Of a stretch of 64,000 nt of DNA, positions 43,777 through 52,865 are shown in pieces; position 1 is the first letter of the stretch, and each line of letters starts with the position of its first letter. Below the pieces are notes generated by a model, which saw only the letters and a program-made list of their open reading frames with translations, was not told where the DNA came from and did no database searches. Source of the DNA: Paraburkholderia translucens (lineage in GTDB: Bacteria; Pseudomonadota; Gammaproteobacteria; Burkholderiales; Burkholderiaceae); the NCBI RefSeq assembly GCF_020881035.1, contig NZ_JAJITC010000018.1, positions 1 through 64,000 of the forward strand, read 5' to 3'. The position numbers and the translations under genes were made by a program.

Positions 43777-45369
43777 ATGGCCACTGATATCAAGGGTGAG
43801 GATCGAGGGCGGCAACTGTTGCCGTTTCGCGAGTCGGTGCTGGCGATGTTGGGCGTCGCGTCGGTGTCAATGCTGATCGCGCTCGACCAAACCATCGTTG
43901 GCACCGCGATGCCGCGCATCGTCGCGGAACTCAGGGGTTTCGAACTATATGCATGGGTCGCAACGGCCTACATGCTCGCGTCTGTGATCACGATCCCGAT
44001 CTTCGGGCGTCTTGGCGATCTGTTCGGCCGCAAGCCTTTCATGCTGGCCGCTATCCTCGTCTTCACCCTCGCGTCAGTGCTCTGCGGGCTGGCGACCAAC
44101 ATGCTGTTCCTCGTGCTGGCGCGGGGCCTGCAGGGCATCGGCGGCGGCATCATGTTGGGGACGATGTTCGCCAGCGTGGCCGACCTGTTTCCCGATCCGA
44201 GGCTGCGTCTGCGCTGGCTGGTGTTCGTCAGCTCGGCGTTCGGCCTGGCCAACATGGTCGGGCCAACGCTTGGCGGCTTGCTGACCCAGCATGGCGGCTG
44301 GCGGCTCGTGTTCTTCGTCAATGTGCCGGTGGGTGTCGTGGCGTTTTTCTTCGTGCGCGGTTTTCTGCCGCATCTGCGGCACGCCCGCGAAGGCGCGCGA
44401 CTGCATCTCGACTGGCTTGGCGCTTTCGTCGTCGCCGTTACGTTCGGTGCGCTGCAACTGACGATCGAGCTTTTGCCGAGACAAGGATGGACTACATCGA
44501 CGATCGCGCTTGGCGCAATTGCAGTGGTCTGCTCGCTGACGCTGTTTTTCTGGGAAAAGCGCATGGGCTATCCGATCATCCCCGTCGACATGCTGCTCGA
44601 CCGCAAGCTCGGTGTGCTGTTTGCGATGTCTGTGCTCGCCGGGTTCGCGCTGTTCTCGCTGGTTTTCTACGTGCCGTTGCTGTTCCAGGGCGGCTATGCA
44701 ATGACGCCGCGCGCCTCGGGCATGCTCATCACGCCGCTCCTCCTGGGGACGACGGTCGGTAGCGTTGTGAACAACCGCCTGATCACGCGCATCCGGCGCG
44801 CCAACGCTGTGCTCTACATTGGATTTGCGTTGACCGCGTTCGCGAGTCTCACGGTGATCGCACTGCGAGGTAGCGAACCACGTCTCGTTTGGATCGCGTG
44901 CATGGGTGCCAGCGGCCTGGGGTTAGGCCTCGTGGGGACGAGCCTCACGATCTGCTCGCAGCAGATCGTCTCGCGAGACCATCTCGGCGCTGCCACCGCT
45001 CTGCTGCAGTCGCTGCGTACGTTCGGCGGCATGCTGGGCACAGTGATGACAGGGGCGCTACTTGGCCATCTGTACACGGTGGCCGTGCGTCGCTCGCTGG
45101 ACTCGTACGAGGCGACGCAGTGGTTCAAGTCGTTTGCCAGCCCGGAGCTGCTGGTGGATCGCGCCGAGCAGGCCGCGCTGGTCAATCGCCTCGTAAGCGC
45201 TGGCCACGCGGGTGACGCGATGATCGGCTCGGCGCGCAGTGCGCTCGTGGATTCGATCCACGTGGGCCTCACCGTTGCTGCCGTGGCCGCATTGGTGGGC
45301 CTTTGTCTCGCGTGGTTCGTGCCGCCAATACGGGTTGGCTATCCGGAAGTGCAGCCGCAAAACGGATGA
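43777..45369 (+). CDS. DHA2-family MFS drug exporter
   Basis: A 530-residue transporter with 14 helices expected. Motif D1 LDQTIVGTAMPRIVAEL (about 37-53), motif A in GRLGDLFGRKPF, motif C in GPTLGGLLTQHGGWRLVFFVNVPVG. It belongs to the EmrB/QacA type (H+ antiporter). No EmrA-like partner adjoins, so it may act alone at the inner membrane. Substrate unknown. Confidence 0.92.
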   Translation: MATDIKGEDRGRQLLPFRESVLAMLGVASVSMLIALDQTIVGTAMPRIVAELRGFELYAWVATAYMLASVITIPIFGRLGDLFGRKPFMLAAILVFTLASVLCGLATNMLFLVLARGLQGIGGGIMLGTMFASVADLFPDPRLRLRWLVFVSSAFGLANMVGPTLGGLLTQHGGWRLVFFVNVPVGVVAFFFVRGFLPHLRHAREGARLHLDWLGAFVVAVTFGALQLTIELLPRQGWTTSTIALGAIAVVCSLTLFFWEKRMGYPIIPVDMLLDRKLGVLFAMSVLAGFALFSLVFYVPLLFQGGYAMTPRASGMLITPLLLGTTVGSVVNNRLITRIRRANAVLYIGFALTAFASLTVIALRGSEPRLVWIACMGASGLGLGLVGTSLTICSQQIVSRDHLGAATALLQSLRTFGGMLGTVMTGALLGHLYTVAVRRSLDSYEATQWFKSFASPELLVDRAEQAALVNRLVSAGHAGDAMIGSARSALVDSIHVGLTVAAVAALVGLCLAWFVPPIRVGYPEVQPQNG

Positions 45370-45931
45370 CGAAAGGCCCGTTTGCGTCGGCTACCAGGCA
45401 GGCCACCGGCCACGACTCCTGCTAGCCCTGCCGCGGCGATACCGCGCGGCGCGTCGCAGATTCGCCGCCAACGGCGCACGCGTGCAGGCTCGCCCGCGAG
45501 ATCAAGCTCGCGGGGTTCGGTGTACGCGGATCACGATGTGATCGAGCGAAAGAGACGTGCGGGACAAAATCCCCGATTGGAAAGTGCCATCCTGGCGGCC
45601 CTCGCTCTCGAGAACAAGAATATATTTGAGCTATGGATATGTGCGTTGATGCTGTCCCGATCGGACAATCCGTTTAATGCAGGCGCGGCTGGCGGCCGCT
45701 CGATTCATGTCATTTGTTTATCCGAATTTCTTCCTTTTCGTCTGTTCTGACGCACACGCGAGGGTGACGCGCGCCAAATGCCGATGCGGCAATTCGATAT
45801 CGAAAGAAATTGGATCGGAGAGGGGCGTGTCGGCGTTAGCATGAACGCCCTTGCCCTTCCGGCCGGATCCGCATTCTGAATAGTCTTGCAAGCGGTCGCT
45901 AAGTCCAGCGCCGCGTGTCTGTTACGTCGCC
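45370..45931. other. gap without recognised gene
   Basis: No credible gene on either strand. It lies between the MFS exporter and the converging cytochrome b561 gene. AT-rich spots around 45610 and 45700-45740 are the only compositional feature. Confidence 0.5.
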
Positions 45932-46465
45932 TCACCGCCAGGGCGCCATCGACTGGAAGACACCGTCACGTCTGACCAGGGCGTGCAAAAGCGCCGCTGC
46001 CAGATGCAGCACGATCAGCGCAAAGAAGCACAGCGCGAGCGTGCGGTGCGCGTTCCAGAGCAACGTGTGCAACCCATTGCTATGCGGCAGGATGAATGGC
46101 AAATGTATCCCGAACACCATGACGGGATACTCCGCGGCCGACAGCATGCCCCATCCGATCAGCGGAAGCGCAATCATCAGTATGTAAAGCGCGAGATGCG
46201 ACAGGTGGGCGGCGAGTTTCATCGGTTCCGGCATCGACGCCGGCAGCGGCGGCGCGCCGCGCGTCAACCTGATCACCAGGCGGATCAGCGCCAGCACGAG
46301 AATCACGATACCTAGCGGCTTGTGCATGGACACCAGCGAAAGATAATCGGGGTGAATGGTGGACATCATCCCTACACCGATGAACAGCATCGCCAGAATG
46401 CAAACCGCCATGAGCCAGTGAAGAGCACGCTGCAGCGGTGTGAAGCGATCGTGGGTCGGGGTCAT
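45932..46465 (-). CDS. cytochrome b561
   Basis: A 177-residue four-helix membrane cytochrome. Conserved His pairs for two haems: RALHWLMAVC, MHKPLGIVIL, AAHLSHLALYILMI, RTLALCFFALIVLH. The start overlaps the stop of the peroxidase as ATGA, so the pair is translationally coupled. It probably donates electrons from the quinol pool to the membrane-anchored catalase-like peroxidase. Confidence 0.9.
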   Translation of the reverse strand: MTPTHDRFTPLQRALHWLMAVCILAMLFIGVGMMSTIHPDYLSLVSMHKPLGIVILVLALIRLVIRLTRGAPPLPASMPEPMKLAAHLSHLALYILMIALPLIGWGMLSAAEYPVMVFGIHLPFILPHSNGLHTLLWNAHRTLALCFFALIVLHLAAALLHALVRRDGVFQSMAPWR

Positions 46466-47523
46466 GGCGTGGCTCCTCCCGCCGGATGATGCGGATAGTA
46501 TTTGTCCTCAGCGGTCCGCCGGTCGAACGATACGGAATAGGCGGCTGAGCGCGCGGCGGGAAACGGATCATCCGAGACGCGCATGCCGGACGGCAGGACG
46601 GTGGGATCGAAGTTGAGATCTCGACACGGCCCGTCAACCTCGGGTTCAATGGCGTCGACCACCAGCGAACCCGCTTCCACCTTGCGTCGATCTTCCGGCC
46701 AGGCTTTGCTGGGGTCGGCGCTCGGGTCGCCGGGATTGGCGACCGTGACGACCAGTGTCCATCGTTGCGGCGCGCTGTGCACCCGCTGGGTAATGTCTGC
46801 GGCGAGGAAGTCGGCGCCACGCTCCTTCAACTGGTCGACGGATACGGCTTCGGGCGACGCGGCTGGCACGAAGGACCAGCGCACCGCCTGGTCCTGTCCC
46901 GCAGCGTTGGTGAAGATGAAGCTATTGAGGCTGTTGTACCGCTCCTGCGCGTAAGAGCCGGTCCACGGCCCACTGCCGGCCCACGCGACAAAAGCGCCGA
47001 ACTCCGGGTGCGCGGCGGCAAAATTCTTCATTGCGTCCGGGTCGCTTTTGTCGGCCGAGGCCTGAAGCAGAGCGTAGAAGGCTTCCGGCGTGGCGACCGG
47101 GAAGACGGGAGCGTTGATCATCGCCGAGCGCCATTCGCTTCCATCCGGCGCGACGATGCGCAGGCCGAGGCCCCGTACCCGAACCGTGGCGTCCGGCGCG
47201 TTGGGATCCGCCGTTGCGAGATTGAAGCGTCCCGTGACCAGAAACGAGCCAGGCGCGAACATTGGCGCCTTTGACAGGGCCGCAGCCGCGCCGTTCGATT
47301 CGAAGCTGCCGGTAAAGCAGATGCCCTTGGCGTGATTGCGCCGGTGGCCGAGAGCCGGGCCGCCCGGCGGCGCCAGAGCGTTGACGATCATTGCCGGTGT
47401 CAGGCGCCCCCGCGAGAGCCAGCCGGCCGTAAAGGCGAAGGCCGAGACCAGCGCGACCACGACGACTGCGATCAGGACCAGCGAACGGACTGTGGACGCG
47501 TGGGATGTCGGTCTGTCGGCCAT
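46462..47523 (-). CDS. catalase-related peroxidase, membrane-anchored (SrpA type)
   Basis: A 353-residue protein with one N-terminal membrane helix (residues 13-34) and a catalase-like domain: distal HRRNHAKGICFTGSFESNG (His and Asn of the haem pocket), RFNLATADPNAPDATVRVRGLGL and proximal RYNSLNSFIFTN-like strand with the Tyr ligand region. Shorter than catalases (about 480), as in SrpA-like peroxidases. Together with cytochrome b561 it would detoxify peroxides in the periplasm using quinol electrons. GGGAGAG precedes the ATG. Confidence 0.88.
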   Translation of the reverse strand: MADRPTSHASTVRSLVLIAVVVVALVSAFAFTAGWLSRGRLTPAMIVNALAPPGGPALGHRRNHAKGICFTGSFESNGAAAALSKAPMFAPGSFLVTGRFNLATADPNAPDATVRVRGLGLRIVAPDGSEWRSAMINAPVFPVATPEAFYALLQASADKSDPDAMKNFAAAHPEFGAFVAWAGSGPWTGSYAQERYNSLNSFIFTNAAGQDQAVRWSFVPAASPEAVSVDQLKERGADFLAADITQRVHSAPQRWTLVVTVANPGDPSADPSKAWPEDRRKVEAGSLVVDAIEPEVDGPCRDLNFDPTVLPSGMRVSDDPFPAARSAAYSVSFDRRTAEDKYYPHHPAGGATP

Positions 47524-48091
47524 CAATCTCTCCCGATCAATGATTCGGATAAATCTAGCAGGACCTCGACAAAAGTGCCATATGGACACCGCCCGGCTTG
47601 CCATCCCGGGCTGACCCGCGAATGTCTGCTCTGGCCATAGGAGTTCCCCCCGGTGTGGCTTAGAACATCGTTGTATTGACGGTTCATGACAGATCTTTAG
47701 CGTTGAATGTGATTGAGAAGTCGCCTACAAATCGAACCGGAAACCCAACATCCATTCGCGCGTGCGCTATGTGCAGAGCGTTACAGACGCATCTAATTCA
47801 GGGTACGACGGCTCTATAGCGCAGACTTATCGTCACCCGATCGACATTAATTGTTTCGCTCTTCACTCGCCCGCAGGCGGCGTAGCAGGACGTGATTGAC
47901 CTGGTGCGACCAACATCAACGTCAAGCGAAACCAGCTTTACTTCTGGCTGACCCGTCATGCGGAATCACGCTGACGCGGCGGACGCCCAAATGGCGCAGC
48001 CGGAAGCAAGACGCCGGAAGCAAAGAGTGATCGCCGGCTGCATCCGGATCGGGACCTTTCGCGCATAACCCAATGCAGAAGGGGAAGGTCA
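47524..48091. other. divergent promoter region
   Basis: 568 bp between the peroxidase operon (minus) and the TPR-HupE-DUF4331 operon (plus), which must hold both promoters. No gene is recognised. AGAAGGGGAAGG before 48092 is the ribosome binding site of the TPR gene. Confidence 0.5.
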
Positions 48092-49264
48092 ATGTCGGGT
48101 TGGCGATTCGTACCGCTGGTAGCCGTGCTCGTCCTGCTTTCAGGCGAGAGTTGGGCGAAGCCGTATGTACCCGAAAGTGACGAAGTGGTGCTCGAACACC
48201 TCCCAGAAAAAAACGATCCGGCGCTTGCGCAGCTCAAGCGCATGCGCGCGGCGCTGATGATGAACCCGCGCGATCTCAACCTCGCGGTGTCCGTCGTGCG
48301 TCGCGCTCTCGAAGCGGGGCGGAGGCTGGGCGATCCGCGCTTTTTCGGTCAGGCGCAGGCGGCGCTGGCGCCGTGGTGGGGGGCGGAGGATGTGCCGCCG
48401 ACTGCGCTATTGCTTCGCGCTACGCTCAAGCAAAGCCAGCATGATTTCGAAGGCTCGCTCACCGATCTGGATCGGTTGCTGGCCGCGCATCCAGCGTTCG
48501 CGCAGGCGCGACTGACGCGCGCCACAGTGCTCAGCGTGCGCGGTCGCTACGCGGACGCGCGGCATGATTGCGAGCAACTGAAGGGATACGTTGCGCCGAT
48601 CGTCTTCATTGGGTGCGATGCGACACCGGCGAGCCTGACCGGCAACGCAGCGGGCGCATACGGGGCGCTCGTACAGGTGCTTGCGCAAGGTGCCGGCAAT
48701 CTGGATCTACGGGAGTGGGCGTTGACGCTCGCCGCGGAAATTGCCGCTCGCCGCGGCGACTTTGGTGCAGCCGAGCGACATTTCCGCGACGCACTTGCGC
48801 TCGACCCGCATGACGCTTATCTGCAGGGGGCATACGCCGACTTTTTGCTGGATCGCGGTCGTCCGCGAGAGTTGCTGCCGCTTTTGCGTGATGCTACGAA
48901 AAACGACATGCTACTGCTTCGTTTAGTGCTGGCCGAGCAACAGTTGCCGGAATTGCGCGAGTCATTCGCGGCGCACCGTGAGGATCTCTCGGCACGCTTT
49001 GACGCCGCGCGTCGCCGCGGCGATAGCCTGCATCGCAGGGAGGAGGCGCGCTTTCGACTCACAGTGGAACATGACGTCAAAGCAGCACTCATTCTCGCGC
49101 GCGATAACTGGTCGGTCCAGCGCGAGCCGTCGGACCTGCGGATTCTGATCGAAACCGCGCGTGCGGCTGGCGATGCCGATGCCCTAAAGATCGCATCCGA
49201 TTGGGTGGCCGCAATGCATCTCGAAGATGCGGCGGTCGTCACGCTGCTGCAGGTACGGCAATGA
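48092..49264 (+). CDS. TPR-repeat protein with signal peptide
   Basis: A 390-residue secreted protein with a signal peptide (MSGWRFVPLVAVLVLLSGES, cleavage near WAKPYVP). The mature protein has about five TPR-like units, e.g. ALLLRATLKQSQHDFEGSLT DLDRLLAAHP and LAAEIAARRGDFGAAERHFR DALALDPHD. It probably serves as a periplasmic scaffold. It overlaps the HupE gene by four bases, so the three genes are one operon. Confidence 0.85.
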   Translation: MSGWRFVPLVAVLVLLSGESWAKPYVPESDEVVLEHLPEKNDPALAQLKRMRAALMMNPRDLNLAVSVVRRALEAGRRLGDPRFFGQAQAALAPWWGAEDVPPTALLLRATLKQSQHDFEGSLTDLDRLLAAHPAFAQARLTRATVLSVRGRYADARHDCEQLKGYVAPIVFIGCDATPASLTGNAAGAYGALVQVLAQGAGNLDLREWALTLAAEIAARRGDFGAAERHFRDALALDPHDAYLQGAYADFLLDRGRPRELLPLLRDATKNDMLLLRLVLAEQQLPELRESFAAHREDLSARFDAARRRGDSLHRREEARFRLTVEHDVKAALILARDNWSVQREPSDLRILIETARAAGDADALKIASDWVAAMHLEDAAVVTLLQVRQ

Positions 49265-50400
49265 GACGGGTCATCCTCGCCTTGGCGCTCACGTTGCTGA
49301 TAGCGCCCGCATTTGCGCATAAGGCAAGCGACGCGTACCTCACGCTGGAGCGCAGCGGGCAAGCGCTGCGCGGTCAGTGGGATATCGCGCTACGCGATCT
49401 CGACAACGCGCTTGGGCTCGATGCGAACGGCGACGGAGACATCACGTGGGGTGAGGTACGTGCGCGAAAGCGCGATATCGCGGCATACGCGTTTGCACAC
49501 CTACAGGTGTCATCGGCCGGCAAGCTTTGTGCGCTTGAACCGATAGGGCAACTAATCGATTCGCACACCGATGGCACGTATGCGGTGCTGACGTTCAGAG
49601 GAGAATGTCCGCGGGCGAGCCCAACACTTTCTATCGATTACCGGCTGTTCGAAGGCCTCGATCCCCAGCATCGGGGACTTCTCAACTTCGTCGAGAACGG
49701 CCAGAGCCGAAGCGTCGTATTTAGCGCTGACGCGCCTCACCGCATTATCGGTAGCGATACCGGCGGGCCGTTGACGCAGTTCGCGATATATCTGAACGAA
49801 GGCGTCTGGCACATCTGGACCGGCTACGATCACATCCTGTTCCTGCTTTCGCTGCTGCTACCCGCGGTGCTGATTCGCGAGGGCGGGGCATGGCAGCCGG
49901 GCGCATCGTTTCGCCAGGCATTCATCGATGTCACCAAGGTTGTGACCGCGTTTACAGTGGCGCACTCGATCACACTCACACTCGCGGCGCTGTCGATCGT
50001 CACACTGCCTTCGCGGCTCGTTGAATCGGGCATCGCCTTGTCGGTAGTGCTGGCGGCGCTGAATAACCTGTTTCCGCGCGTGGCGAACGGACGCTGGATG
50101 GCGGCGTTTGGCTTCGGGCTGCTGCACGGATTGGGCTTTGCCGGCGCGCTGCACGACCTCGGCTTGCCGGCCGGTTCGCTTGCGCTGTCGCTTGCCGGAT
50201 TCAATCTTGGCGTCGAAGCAGGGCAACTTGCCATCGTGTCCGTTTATCTGCCACTGGCGTTCTCGTTGCGAGCAACCTGGACATATCAGCGCGTGGTGCT
50301 TGGCGGCGGCTCAGCGGTGACCGCGACCGTCGCCATGATCTGGCTACTCGAACGTGCACTCAACGTGGCGATATTTAGCTCGTTGGGCGCCCGGTTGTAA
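49261..50400 (+). CDS. HupE/UreJ-family membrane protein
   Basis: A 379-residue protein: signal peptide (to about 19), periplasmic domain with an EF-hand-like loop DANGDGDITWGE (54-65), then the HupE/UreJ core (about 175-379) starting HIWTGYDHILFLLSLLLPA, with the HxxxGxDH motif, followed by FTVAHSITLTLA and GFGLLHGLGFAG. Members transport metals such as nickel or cobalt, or are accessory proteins. The His-rich motifs suggest metal transport. Overlaps the TPR gene. Confidence 0.88.
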   Translation: MRRVILALALTLLIAPAFAHKASDAYLTLERSGQALRGQWDIALRDLDNALGLDANGDGDITWGEVRARKRDIAAYAFAHLQVSSAGKLCALEPIGQLIDSHTDGTYAVLTFRGECPRASPTLSIDYRLFEGLDPQHRGLLNFVENGQSRSVVFSADAPHRIIGSDTGGPLTQFAIYLNEGVWHIWTGYDHILFLLSLLLPAVLIREGGAWQPGASFRQAFIDVTKVVTAFTVAHSITLTLAALSIVTLPSRLVESGIALSVVLAALNNLFPRVANGRWMAAFGFGLLHGLGFAGALHDLGLPAGSLALSLAGFNLGVEAGQLAIVSVYLPLAFSLRATWTYQRVVLGGGSAVTATVAMIWLLERALNVAIFSSLGARL

Positions 50401-50416
50401 CTTGAAGGAGGACATC

Positions 50417-51883
50417 ATGACATCTATTGCCCGCATCATGGGAGCCGTCACGCTTTGCGTTGCGGCGCTTTGGAGCAGTGGAACGCTTGCTGCCAGTCAC
50501 CGCGAGGCTCCCCTGATTGCGAACGACCCGACCGCCGACAACACCGACTTTTACATGTTCCGGAGTTGGACGAACCCTAACAATGTCGTTTTCATTTTGA
50601 ACGTGATTCCCATGCAAGACCCTTCCGCCGGGCCGAATTATTTCAATTTCGGCGATGACGTGATTTATCGGATCAACGTCGACACCAAGGGCAATGGCAA
50701 GGCCGACGACCTGGTCTATGAAATCCGCTTCAAGACCGAATTGCGCGGGAATCTGGCGAACCTGCAACTGCCGCTGTCATATGCCGCGCTGCCGCCGATC
50801 ACTGCGCTCGACGGCCCGGGCTCGGACGGTCTGATCCTGCGCCAGAGCTACACGGTGACGCAGGTGCGTCACGGCGAACGGACCAACCTGGGTACCCAAA
50901 CGATGTTCGCGGTCCCGTCCAACGTGGGACCCCTGACGATGCCCAACTATGAGGCGCTAGCCGCGCAGGGTATCTACTTGCTTGCGAACGGCGGCAAGGT
51001 CTTCGCCGGTCAGCGCGGTGAGACGTTCTACATCGATCTGGGCGCAGTGTTCGACACCGTGAATCCGCGCCGCACGCCACCTGTATTGACAGCGGCGGAG
51101 GACGCCAACGATCACGTGAATCCTTTTGGCAATGACGCGTTCTCCGGCTTCAACATCAGCACCATTGCGATCGAAGTGCCAATCAGCACGGTGACTTCCA
51201 AACCCAATGCCGTAATCGGCGCGTATGTGTCCACATTGCGTCAGGAAGGCCGCGAGATGGGCCGCGATGAGGACCATGCCGGACGTTGGGTGCAGGTGTC
51301 CCGCATGGGCAATCCACTCGTCAACGAACTGATCATCGGGACCGATACGAAAGACAAATGGAATGCGACCGATCCGGCCAACGAGGCGCAATTCGAGGGT
51401 TTCTATCTCAACTCCAGGCTAGCGAGCGCACTCAACTTGCGGTTCGGCTTGACGATTCCCACGACGAACCGGACCGATTTGGTCAACGTGCTTCTCAAGT
51501 ATCCGTCCCAACCGCAGACTGGGACGTGCGGTGCACGCGATTGCTCGGAACTTCTGCGGCTAAATCTGGGGGTTTCTCCGACACCACCTGCGCAGCAGCG
51601 TCGCCTCGCCGTTCTTGCCGGGGACAACGCCGGTTGGCCCAATGGCCGGCGCCCGAACGACGACGTGACCGACATCGCGCTGCGGGTCATCGCAGGTCGG
51701 CTGACAGGGGCGCCGACGGGCAACCTGTTGCTGGGTGATGGCGTGAACTTCAACATCGGTGCCGAAGGCAGCAACTTGACTGGGAACGGTATTTACACCG
51801 TGTTCCCCTACCTGCCGACACCGCACGACGGGAGAAATCGCCGCCACATCGACTGCGGTGAAGCAGGTGCCAATCCCTGCTGA
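50417..51883 (+). CDS. DUF4331 protein, secreted
   Basis: A 488-residue protein with signal peptide (AALWSSGTLAASHREAPLIA). Characteristic DUF4331 blocks: SHREAPLIANDPTADNTDFY, MFRSWTNPNNVVFILNVIPM, NYFNFGDDVIYRINVDTKGN, GNGKADDLVYEIRFKTEL, and the C-terminal LLLGDGVNFN. The N-terminal SHREAP and DPTADNTDFY are acid-rich and may bind metal or Ca. GGAGG precedes the ATG. The whole operon is conserved in proteobacteria without known function. Confidence 0.9.
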   Translation: MTSIARIMGAVTLCVAALWSSGTLAASHREAPLIANDPTADNTDFYMFRSWTNPNNVVFILNVIPMQDPSAGPNYFNFGDDVIYRINVDTKGNGKADDLVYEIRFKTELRGNLANLQLPLSYAALPPITALDGPGSDGLILRQSYTVTQVRHGERTNLGTQTMFAVPSNVGPLTMPNYEALAAQGIYLLANGGKVFAGQRGETFYIDLGAVFDTVNPRRTPPVLTAAEDANDHVNPFGNDAFSGFNISTIAIEVPISTVTSKPNAVIGAYVSTLRQEGREMGRDEDHAGRWVQVSRMGNPLVNELIIGTDTKDKWNATDPANEAQFEGFYLNSRLASALNLRFGLTIPTTNRTDLVNVLLKYPSQPQTGTCGARDCSELLRLNLGVSPTPPAQQRRLAVLAGDNAGWPNGRRPNDDVTDIALRVIAGRLTGAPTGNLLLGDGVNFNIGAEGSNLTGNGIYTVFPYLPTPHDGRNRRHIDCGEAGANPC

Positions 51884-52029
51884 ATGGTAATTGAGGTCCG
51901 CAGCGATCCGGCATGAGGTGTTCGCGGCGGTCGACAGTTGCACGAAACGTCACCAATGCCTAAGCGGAGACCCGGGCGGGCACTGTGATCTGGGAGATTG
52001 TACGCGCGGCGAGTTCGCGCCAGTCGTAG

Positions 52030-52071
52030 AGCGAAGTAAAGTCGTCACCAAAAAACGAAGTAAAGTCGTCA
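52030..52071 (+). repeat. left end of the Tn7-like element: two transposase-binding motifs
   Basis: The 16-mer CGAAGTAAAGTCGTCA occurs at 52032-52047 and 52056-52071, spaced 24 bp, a normal phasing for TnsB sites. AAAGTC in each matches the core of E. coli Tn7 TnsB sites. The repeats lie 90 bp from the tniQ stop. Confidence 0.75.
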
Positions 52072-52160
52072 ACGGCCGGTTTTGCATATCGCGCACGGCA
52101 GTTTTGGGGCGTCGATCACTGGAAGCCTCTCAAGCGCCGCCTCGCTACCTGCGCGACGGG

Positions 52161-52865
52161 CTACAGGTCGCAATCGTCAATGCCAAGGTGAAAGCTGCCT
52201 GCCATACGATTATGGAAATGTCGCGAGATAGCGATGCGATGCTCTTTGCGCATCGCTGGCTTCGTTGCAAAAGCGGGAGGAGATCGGGTCGCGTAAAGCG
52301 CGCCGCAGCGCGCACAACGATACGGCGAGCCCACAAGACGCGCGTTGATGATGTAGGGCGTCTCCTGCCCGCAATGCTGGCATTTCGTCTCAAGCTTCTG
52401 TCGGTGAGCGGGACAGCGGTTCTCACTGAACATCTGGTACGTCACGCTGTGATGACCAAGCAATGTGCATTGCCTGCAGTACCGGAAAACCGCGTGATGC
52501 CGTCCCCGCTGGCCAGCGTCAAGGAGTGAAGCGCGCAACACCTTGCCGGGCAGTAGGAGCATGCGCCTCAGATGCTTCAGATCAAGGGCAGCACGTATCG
52601 GCTCGACGCCTTCGTACGGGTCAACGTCCACACCCATCAGCCGGACCAGCGCGTGCGCGGGAAGTCCATTCGCACGCGCGAACTTCCACAGGATCGATAT
52701 GATTGATTCGCCTGGCAACAGCCACCTCGCATCGAATATGAAGCCCAATGCCGGGGCGAGTCGTCGCTCGTCGAGATTAAGGATCGGGAAACGCGGCGCG
52801 ATGAGCGCGGGCGCCTCCTTACGCGTGGACGAGGACACGGCCGGTTGCGTGGCGCGACTGGACAT
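52161..52865 (-). CDS. tniQ: TniQ-family target-selection protein
   Basis: 234 residues from ATG 52865. The TniQ signature LPGESIISILWKFARANGLP (about 50-69) is followed by a zinc region with C130, C133, C151, H154 and C162, C165, C184, C187 (FRYCRQC, NRCPAHRQ, KCQHCG, YRCARCG). It links target choice to the TniB ATPase. The protein is short for TnsD (about 500) and ends just after the zinc motifs, as in small TniQ of non-attTn7 elements. A GTG/ATG at 52925 could extend it by 20 residues. Confidence 0.85.
   Translation of the reverse strand: MSSRATQPAVSSSTRKEAPALIAPRFPILNLDERRLAPALGFIFDARWLLPGESIISILWKFARANGLPAHALVRLMGVDVDPYEGVEPIRAALDLKHLRRMLLLPGKVLRASLLDAGQRGRHHAVFRYCRQCTLLGHHSVTYQMFSENRCPAHRQKLETKCQHCGQETPYIINARLVGSPYRCARCGALYATRSPPAFATKPAMRKEHRIAISRHFHNRMAGSFHLGIDDCDL

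Noticed and set aside
43777..45369. EmrA-EmrB type two-gene exporter
   Set aside because: No membrane-fusion protein gene adjoins; only the MFS pump is present.
45370..45931. tRNA or small RNA in the gap
   Set aside because: No cloverleaf, CCA end or terminator was found on inspection.
52030..52071. Possible CRISPR repeats
   Set aside because: Only two short copies, 24 bp apart, with an 8-bp gap; this is the transposon end. No array of regular repeats and spacers was seen in the window.
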